Shown in pieces: positions 27,735 to 32,866 of a DNA stretch of 32,866 bases (its first letter is position 1; each line of letters starts with the position of its first letter). The notes beneath the pieces were generated by a model. It was not told the origin of the DNA and did not search any database. It was given only the letters and a program-made list of their open reading frames with translations. Source of the stretch: Rhodocyclaceae bacterium (GTDB lineage Bacteria > Pseudomonadota > Gammaproteobacteria > Burkholderiales > Rhodocyclaceae); contig RXJP01000069.1 of the NCBI GenBank assembly GCA_003963315.1, positions 1 to 32,866 of the forward strand. The letters are read 5' to 3'. The position numbers were made by a program, and so were the translations under genes.

Positions 27735-28964
27735 ATGAGCAAGGAAACCCGAGAACTGATCGTCGGTCTGGATATTGGTACTTCCAAGATCGTCGCCATC
27801 GTCGCCGAACTGGACGACGAGGGACAGCTGGCCGTGCTGGGCATGGGCAGCCAGGACTCCGAAGGCCTGAAGAAGGGCATGGTGGTGAACATCGAAGCCA
27901 CGGTGAATTCCATTTCCCGCGCCATCCAGGAAGTGGAACTGATGACCGGCTGCAAGGTGAAGGAGGTCTATACCGGCATCGCCGGCAGCCACATCAAGAG
28001 CAAGGACAGCAACGGCATGGCCGTGGTGAAGGACCGGGAGGTGACCCAGTTCGACGTGGAGCGGGCCATGGAAGCCGCTGCCGCCACGCCCATTTCCGCC
28101 GATGACCAGATCCTGCACACCCTGGTGCAGGAGTTCATCGTGGACGGCCAGGACGGCGTGAAGGAACCCATCGGCATGGACGCCAAGCGCCTGGAGGTGC
28201 GGGTGCACCTGGTGACTGGCGCTGTCACTGCCGTGCAGAACATCGTGAAGTGCGTGCATCGCTGTGGCTTGGAAGTGGTGGACCTGGTGCTGCAACCCCT
28301 GGCCTCGGGCCATGCGGTGCTAACGGAAGACGAAAAGGACGTGGGAGTCTGCCTGGTGGATATCGGCGGCGGCACCACCGACGTGGCCATCTTCACCCAG
28401 GGGGCGATCCGCCACACGGCGGTGATTCCCATCGCCGGCGACCAGTTGACCTCGGACATCAGCATCGCCCTGCGCACCTCCACCCAGGACGCCGAGGAGA
28501 TCAAGATCGGCTACGGCGTGGCCCTGCAACAGTTGGCGGACCCGGAGGAGATGCTGGAGGTGCCCGGCGTCGGCGACCGTCCTGCCAGCAGCCTGTCACG
28601 GCAGACCCTGGCCGGTTTCATCCAGCCCCGGGTCGAGGAAATCCTGCAAAAGGTGCACGAGGAACTGGTGCGCAGCGGCTATGAGCGCCTGTTGCGGGCC
28701 GGCATCGTGCTCACCGGCGGTTCGGCGCAGATGCCGGGCATGATCGAACTGGGCGAGGAAATCTTCCACAACACGGTGAAGCTGGGCGCCCCCCACTATG
28801 AGGGGCCACTCAAGGAAGTCACCCGCAATCCCCGCTACTCCACTGCCATGGGGCTGCTGTTGGAAGGCCAGTCCCAGCGCAAGCGGGGCATCAAGGTGCG
28901 GGAGGGCAGTTCCTTCAAGCAGGTGCTGTCGAAGATGCGCTCCTGGTTCGAGAAGAATTTTTGA
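27735..28964 (+). CDS. ftsA: Cell division protein FtsA
   Basis: FtsA is the actin-like protein that tethers FtsZ to the membrane through its C-terminal amphipathic helix. The 409-residue product has the actin phosphate-1 motif VGLDIGTSKIVAIVAEL, the 1C domain in the middle (VYTGIAGSHIKSKDSNG), phosphate-2 VDIGGGTTDVAIF, VLTGGSAQMPGM and the terminal membrane-targeting helix (FKQVLSKMRSWFEKNF). Everything is in order. It begins 7 bases after ftsQ and is followed by 132 non-coding bases before ftsZ. Confidence 0.98.
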   Translation: MSKETRELIVGLDIGTSKIVAIVAELDDEGQLAVLGMGSQDSEGLKKGMVVNIEATVNSISRAIQEVELMTGCKVKEVYTGIAGSHIKSKDSNGMAVVKDREVTQFDVERAMEAAAATPISADDQILHTLVQEFIVDGQDGVKEPIGMDAKRLEVRVHLVTGAVTAVQNIVKCVHRCGLEVVDLVLQPLASGHAVLTEDEKDVGVCLVDIGGGTTDVAIFTQGAIRHTAVIPIAGDQLTSDISIALRTSTQDAEEIKIGYGVALQQLADPEEMLEVPGVGDRPASSLSRQTLAGFIQPRVEEILQKVHEELVRSGYERLLRAGIVLTGGSAQMPGMIELGEEIFHNTVKLGAPHYEGPLKEVTRNPRYSTAMGLLLEGQSQRKRGIKVREGSSFKQVLSKMRSWFEKNF

Positions 28965-29096
28965 GTTGTAGTGTTCAGTGGTGTGCAGTGAGAAGTCATG
29001 ACGATGAAGTGGAGGGCGGGAAACGTCCTTCTATTTCCCCGGTAAACAGCGGGGCCATCGTGGTGAAATCGGGAAAGACTATTGTTGGAGGCGAAC
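28965..29096 (+). other. ftsA-ftsZ spacer
   Basis: These 132 bases hold no gene. The beginning has repetitive GTGTTCAGTG/GTGTGCAGTG wording. CCCCG (29037-29041) pairs with CGGGG (29050-29054) in a small hairpin with no U tract. The ftsZ ribosome-binding site GGAGG (29087-29091) closes the region. A dedicated ftsZ promoter may be here, but no convincing -35/-10 pair is visible. Confidence 0.4.
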
Positions 29097-30272
29097 ATGT
29101 TTGAAATCGAGGAAGTGGTGGACCCCAGTCCCGCCAACACGACGATCATCAAGGTGATCGGTGTGGGCGGCGCAGGCGGTAACGCCGTGGAACACATGAT
29201 CCGCGAAGGTGTGAACGGCGTTGAGTTCATCAGCGTCAACACCGACGCCCAGGCCCTGCGCCATTCCGGCGCCAGCCATAAGCTGCAACTGGGCCCCGGC
29301 CTGGGCGCGGGCGGCAAGCCTTCCAAGGCCAAGGAACTGGCGGAAGTGGATCGCGAGCAGATCGCCGAAACCCTGCGCGGCGCCCACATGGCCTTCATCA
29401 CCGCCGGTATGGGCGGTGGCACCGGCACCGGCGCGGCGCCCATCGTGGCGGAAGTGGCCAAGGAATTGGGCATTCTCACCGTGGCCGTGGTGACGAAACC
29501 TTTCGAGTTCGAAGGCAACCGTATGCGCCTGGCCGAAGAGGGTCTGGCCGAGCTGTCCCAGCACGTGGACTCCCTCATCGTCATCCTCAACGAAAAGCTG
29601 ATGGAAGTGATGGGCGAGGATGTGGGCATGAAGGACGCCTTCAAGGCTGCCGACAACGTGCTGAAGAATGCCGTGGGCGGCATCGCCGAAATCATCAATG
29701 TGCCCGGCCTGGTGAACGTCGACTTCGAAGACGTGCGCACCGTGATGGGCGAGATGGGCAAGGCCATGATGGGCTCCTCTACCGCCGCCGGCGTGGATCG
29801 CGCCCGCATCGCCGCCGAACAGGCCGTGGCCAGCCCGCTGCTGGAAGGCATCGAACTGTCCGGCGCCCGCGGCGTGCTGGTGAATATCACCGCCAGCCAC
29901 TCCCTAGGCATGCGCGAAGTCAAGGAAGTCATGGCCACCATCCGCAACTATGCGGCGGAAGACGCTACCGTGATTTTCGGCACCGTGTTCGACGACGCCA
30001 TGGAAGACAACCTGCGTGTCACCGTGGTGGCCACTGGTCTCGGCGGCAAGATGGTGAAAAAGCAACCTGTGCTGACCCAGGTGCCCAACGTCACCTATGG
30101 CTTGCGCACCGGTACCGACAATATGGTGGTGGATGCCAACGCTGGCAGCGCCGACGCCATGCCGGCCGTGCTGCACGGTCGCGGCGCCCGCAATGCCGCG
30201 GTGGAAGCCATGACCTCCAGCGGTATGGACAAATACGACATCCCGGCCTTCCTGCGCAAACAGGCGGACTGA
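29097..30272 (+). CDS. ftsZ: Cell division GTPase FtsZ
   Basis: FtsZ is the tubulin-like GTPase that forms the Z-ring. The 391-residue product has IKVIGVGGAGGNAVEHM, the tubulin signature GGGTGTG at residues 106-112, TKPFEFEGNRM, the T7 loop region NVPGLVNVDFEDVRTVM and a variable linker from about residue 320. It ends in the conserved peptide DKYDIPAFLRKQAD, the docking site for FtsA and ZipA. The ATG at 29097, five bases after GGAGG, is preferred over an upstream TTG at 29082. Length is normal. Confidence 0.98.
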   Translation: MFEIEEVVDPSPANTTIIKVIGVGGAGGNAVEHMIREGVNGVEFISVNTDAQALRHSGASHKLQLGPGLGAGGKPSKAKELAEVDREQIAETLRGAHMAFITAGMGGGTGTGAAPIVAEVAKELGILTVAVVTKPFEFEGNRMRLAEEGLAELSQHVDSLIVILNEKLMEVMGEDVGMKDAFKAADNVLKNAVGGIAEIINVPGLVNVDFEDVRTVMGEMGKAMMGSSTAAGVDRARIAAEQAVASPLLEGIELSGARGVLVNITASHSLGMREVKEVMATIRNYAAEDATVIFGTVFDDAMEDNLRVTVVATGLGGKMVKKQPVLTQVPNVTYGLRTGTDNMVVDANAGSADAMPAVLHGRGARNAAVEAMTSSGMDKYDIPAFLRKQAD

Positions 30273-30287
30273 TCCTCGTATTACCAG

Positions 30288-30349
30288 CAAGCCCCGCGTC
30301 AGGGGGTGCGGCGGATCGCCTCCCGCCGTGGCCTTTGACGCGGGGTTTG
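30288..30349 (+). terminator. Long hairpin between ftsZ and lpxC
   Basis: CAAGCCCCGCGTCA (30288-30301) pairs with TGACGCGGGGTTTG (30336-30349) with one G-U, giving a 14-base-pair stem. Inside it, GGCGG...CCGCC can form a second short stem. T-rich but interrupted sequence (CCTTTGTTG) follows, so it may act as an intrinsic terminator for the dcw operon, or partly so. It lies just upstream of the likely lpxC promoter. Confidence 0.65.
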
Positions 30350-30361
30350 CCTTTGTTGCAA

Positions 30362-30370
30362 TGCTACAAT
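30362..30370 (+). promoter_or_regulatory. Likely lpxC promoter, extended -10
   Basis: TGCTACAAT is a TGn extended -10 with TACAAT (five of six). No good -35 lies 17 bases upstream, which an extended -10 can tolerate. Transcription would begin near 30377, about 23 bases before the lpxC ATG. Placement after the ftsZ hairpin suggests separate control of lipid A synthesis. Confidence 0.55.
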
Positions 30371-30399
30371 TGCGCCTAACTCACTGATTTCACGAAGCC

Positions 30400-31314
30400 A
30401 TGCTCAAGCAACGGACATTGAAGACGCTGGTGCGCACCACGGGGGTGGGCCTCCATTCGGGCGCCAAGGTCACCCTGGTGCTGCGTCCCGCCGCGCCGGA
30501 TACCGGTGTCGTCTTCCATCGCGTTGACCTCGATCCCGTGGTGACCCTTAAGGCCGACCCCTTCGGCGTGGGCGACACCCGTATGGCCTCCTGCCTGGAG
30601 AAGGACGGCGCCAAGGTGGGCACGGTGGAGCACCTGATGTCCGCCCTGGCTGGCCTGGGCATCGACAACGTCCATGTGGACGTGGATGCCGCCGAGATTC
30701 CCATCATGGACGGATCGGCCTCCCCCTTCGTCTTCCTGCTGCAATCCGCCGGGATCGAGGAACAGAATGCGGCCAAGAAGTTCATCCGGGTCAAGAAGGC
30801 TGTGGAAGTGAAGGAAGGGGACAAGTGGGCCAAGCTGGAGCCCCACGACGGTTTCCGTCTGTCCTTTTCCATCATCTTCAACCATCCCGCCGTGGATCAG
30901 ACGGGTAACACCACCACGGTGGATTTCGCCGACAACTCCTACATCCGCGAAGTGGCCCGGGCCCGTACCTTCGGCTTCACCCAGGATGTGGAAGCCCTGC
31001 GGGAGCAGGGCCTGGCCCTGGGCGGCAGCCTGGAAAACGCCATCGTGATGGACGAATATCGGGTGCTCAACGCAGAAGGCCTGCGCTACGCCGACGAGTT
31101 CGTCAAACATAAAGTGTTGGATGCGGTGGGGGATCTCTATCTGGCCGGCCATCCACTGCTGGCGGCCTTTTCCGCTCATAAATCGGGCCACGCCATGAAT
31201 AACAAGCTGCTGCGCGCCTTGCTGGCCGACGAGACGGCTTGGGAACTGGTCACCTTCGAGGATGAGTCCAAAGCCCCTGCCACGGTGGTGCGGCTGTATC
31301 CCCAGGCCGCCTGA
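30400..31314 (+). CDS. lpxC: UDP-3-O-acyl-N-acetylglucosamine deacetylase LpxC
   Basis: LpxC is the zinc deacetylase that commits precursor to lipid A. The 304-residue product has [33 protein letters not shown] with zinc ligand His78, [12 protein letters not shown] with His237 and Asp241, and HKSGHAMNN with His264 as the likely catalytic histidine. [12 protein letters not shown] and [12 protein letters not shown] are also conserved. The position right after ftsZ is the classical dcw end. The C-terminus is normal in length. It has its own likely promoter after the ftsZ hairpin. Confidence 0.98.
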   Translation: MLKQRTLKTLVRTTGVGLHSGAKVTLVLRPAAPDTGVVFHRVDLDPVVTLKADPFGVGDTRMASCLEKDGAKVGTVEHLMSALAGLGIDNVHVDVDAAEIPIMDGSASPFVFLLQSAGIEEQNAAKKFIRVKKAVEVKEGDKWAKLEPHDGFRLSFSIIFNHPAVDQTGNTTTVDFADNSYIREVARARTFGFTQDVEALREQGLALGGSLENAIVMDEYRVLNAEGLRYADEFVKHKVLDAVGDLYLAGHPLLAAFSAHKSGHAMNNKLLRALLADETAWELVTFEDESKAPATVVRLYPQAA

Positions 31315-31341
31315 GAAAGTCGGCGGCGAAGGGAGGCGGTT

Positions 31342-31524
31342 ATGTTCTTGATGCGCATCGCCGGCTTCCTGGCCGTGATCGTCGTGGCGGGCGGCATCCT
31401 CTGCTACCTCTTCACCGGCCAGCGCCGTTACCTGCAACTGGCCGGCCGGGTGGCCAAATGGGCCTTGATCTTCGTCCTACTGGTGTTCGGCCTGATGATC
31501 CTGGAGCGGATTATTGTTCTTTGA
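31342..31524 (+). CDS. Small two-helix membrane protein, unknown function
   Basis: The 60-residue product has two hydrophobic helices (about residues 4-24 and 40-57) separated by a basic loop, GQRRYLQLAGRVAKW. No family is recognised. GGGAGG lies 5 bases before the ATG, which supports translation. It follows lpxC by 27 bases and overlaps the end of the minus-strand dciA-like gene by 14 bases (convergent). It may share the lpxC transcript. I cannot assign a role. Confidence 0.7.
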   Translation: MFLMRIAGFLAVIVVAGGILCYLFTGQRRYLQLAGRVAKWALIFVLLVFGLMILERIIVL

Positions 31525-31984
31525 CCTTCACCCGCCGGGTGAAGCGTTCCAGAGCGCCCTTGAGGGGCGAGTCCTCCGGGAGTTGTGAGGATAGCTTTTC
31601 AAGTCCTTGTTTTGCCATTGCTTTTAGGCTGCTGCCGACAACTGGTTGCGCCGCGGGACGAGGTTCCGCAGGTTGCACTTTGACCTGCACTTCGCTAATC
31701 TCCACCCCCACCTGACGAAAAACGTCGGTCAACCGGGGGGCCACCTGCCGAATTTTGGCTGCCGCAGCACCGCTGCTGGCGAGGATGACCACCACACCCT
31801 GCTTCACATTGGCCACGCGGCCAGAACGCACCAGCGCAGGCGGCACCGCCTGTTCATAGGCCCGCTGGAGCCGCATCAAACGACTTGCATGGGCCGAGAA
31901 CCGGGCTAGACCGGAATCGGCATCGAGGAATTTGCCTAGGCTGTGAGCGGGCATCGAAATACATGAGAGGAGCAAGGCTTGCAT
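31511..31984 (-). CDS. dciA: DciA-like protein (DUF721)
   Basis: DciA proteins load or assist the replicative helicase DnaB in bacteria lacking DnaC or DnaI. The 157-residue product resembles the betaproteobacterial DUF721 family: LGKFLDADSGLARFSAHASRLMRLQRAYEQAVPPALVRSGRVANVKQGVVVILASSGAAAAKIRQVAPRLTD in several pieces, followed by a Pro/Ala-rich, probably flexible tail. The main domain is the N-terminal KH-like fold. A start at 31984 has a GGAGACGAG-like sequence upstream; a second ATG at 31954 (MPAHSLGKF) fits the family's usual N-terminus better. Function is inferred by family only. Confidence 0.78.
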   Translation of the reverse strand: MQALLLSCISMPAHSLGKFLDADSGLARFSAHASRLMRLQRAYEQAVPPALVRSGRVANVKQGVVVILASSGAAAAKIRQVAPRLTDVFRQVGVEISEVQVKVQPAEPRPAAQPVVGSSLKAMAKQGLEKLSSQLPEDSPLKGALERFTRRVKVKEQ

Positions 31985-32005
31985 ATTATTCTCGTCTCCA
32001 ACCGA

Positions 32006-32866
32006 ATGACAACGCGTTCCGTCACCCTGACCCCCCTGCGTCTGTTGGGGATGTTGGTGTTGCTGACCCTGACGTTGATGAGCCTGTCTTCCCTGTTCTC
32101 CTATCTCACCGTGCGCTATGCGGCGGAAATCCGCCATCCCTTCCTGCAAACCGTGATCCGTATGGTGACGCTCCAGGAAACTCAGCGGAATCAGGAGTAC
32201 ATGAAGGAAAACCTCAAGGTCATGGCAATCAAGCTGGGGGAAATGCAAGCCCAGCTCACCCGGCTGGACACATTGGGGGACAGGTTGGCGATCCAGTCCG
32301 GCATCCGTCCTGCGGACGTGAAGGGCTCGGCCCCGGACAAGGGCGGCCAGGGCGGTCCTCTGGTGCTGCCCTCTGACTTGACCACCCAGGAGCTGCAAAG
32401 GGCGGTGGATGCCCTCGCCCAGCAGGTGGAGAATCGCACCGACTCCTTGACCTTGATCGAATCTGAATTGTTCGAGCAACGGGTGCGCAAGAACTTCCTG
32501 CCCACCACCTTGCCGGTGAACGTGCAATGGAACGCCTCCGCCTTCGGTTGGCGGGTGGATCCCTTCACCGGCCTGCGGGCCATGCATGAAGGCGTGGATT
32601 TCCCCGCCTCCGTGGGGACACCCATCATGGCAGCAGCCTCCGGCATCGTGGTGTCGGCCGAATGGCATCCGGAATACGGCAATGTGATCGAAATCGACCA
32701 CGGCAACGAAATGACCACCCGCTACGCCCATGCCTCCAAACTGATGGCCAAGGTGGGCGATGTGGTCAAGCGCGGCCAGGTGATCGCCGAAGTCGGCTCC
32801 ACTGGCCGCTCCACCGGGCCTCACCTACATTTCGAGGTGCGCTTCCGCGGCATCGCCCAGAATCCC
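32006..32866 (+). CDS. M23-family peptidoglycan endopeptidase, 3' end cut off by window edge
   Basis: The frame from the ATG at 32006 remains open for 287 codons to the window edge. An N-terminal membrane helix (about residues 12-32) precedes a coiled-coil-like region of roughly 100 residues rich in Gln, Leu and Met. A LytM (M23) domain then begins around residue 165. Zinc motifs are visible: HEGVD (His194, Asp198) and HLHF (His273, His275). The layout matches membrane-anchored M23 proteins placed between lpxC and secA in betaproteobacteria. It could be an active DD-endopeptidase because the ligands are kept. It is divergent from the dciA-like gene, with 21 bases between the starts. Confidence 0.93.
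   Translation, partial: MTTRSVTLTPLRLLGMLVLLTLTLMSLSSLFSYLTVRYAAEIRHPFLQTVIRMVTLQETQRNQEYMKENLKVMAIKLGEMQAQLTRLDTLGDRLAIQSGIRPADVKGSAPDKGGQGGPLVLPSDLTTQELQRAVDALAQQVENRTDSLTLIESELFEQRVRKNFLPTTLPVNVQWNASAFGWRVDPFTGLRAMHEGVDFPASVGTPIMAAASGIVVSAEWHPEYGNVIEIDHGNEMTTRYAHASKLMAKVGDVVKRGQVIAEVGSTGRSTGPHLHFEVRFRGIAQNP

Overview
The window comes from a GC-rich, Gram-negative proteobacterium. Gene order and protein character point to a betaproteobacterium, and a member of Rhodocyclales or a relative is my best guess, though no rRNA is present to confirm it. Supporting signs are lpxC directly after ftsZ, followed by a DciA/DUF721 gene and an M23 peptidase; rnpB just upstream of mraZ; and a uvrA / yajR-like / ssb block.

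Region 1 (1-5714) is a DNA-repair and transport block. A truncated uvrA on the minus strand is divergent from a YajR-type MFS transporter, ssb, and a membrane-anchored TAXI-type binding protein that has no visible TRAP permease. Region 2 (5721-8284, minus strand) is an envelope operon: yraN, an exported HIRAN-domain protein, gmhA/diaA, the dolP-type BON lipoprotein, and rfaE2 (hldC). It resembles the E. coli yraN-diaA-dolP locus with a heptose-activation gene added. Region 3 (8274-11463, plus strand) holds rsmI, whose start codon overlaps that of yraN head to head, then pyrC, a small lipoprotein and a DUF3025 gene. Region 4 (11464-12221) holds the RNase P RNA, with enlarged P9 and P12 regions, and the mra control region with a ladder of TGGG MraZ boxes.

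Region 5 (12222-31314) is a complete division and cell wall (dcw) cluster: mraZ, rsmH, ftsL, ftsI, murE, murF, mraY, murD, ftsW, murG, murC, murB, ddlB, ftsQ, ftsA, ftsZ, then lpxC. Its genes make the cytoplasmic peptidoglycan precursors (MurC-F, Ddl, MurB), move them onto lipid (MraY, MurG), polymerise and cross-link them at the septum (FtsW, FtsI), and organise the Z-ring (FtsZ, FtsA, FtsQ, FtsL). Most junctions overlap or are only a few bases long. The clear exceptions carry repeats: a long inverted repeat between ftsW and murG, a C/G-rich palindromic repeat between murC and murB, and a related palindromic insertion inside the murD reading frame. Region 6 (31342-32866) holds a small two-helix membrane protein, a dciA-like gene on the minus strand, and the 5' part of an M23 peptidase gene.

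I found no prophage, insertion sequence with a transposase, CRISPR array, tRNA or obvious new multi-gene system. The most unusual structures are the murD insertion, whose 42-base palindrome encodes nearly the same peptide on both strands, the repeats that punctuate the dcw operon, and the enlarged RNase P RNA.
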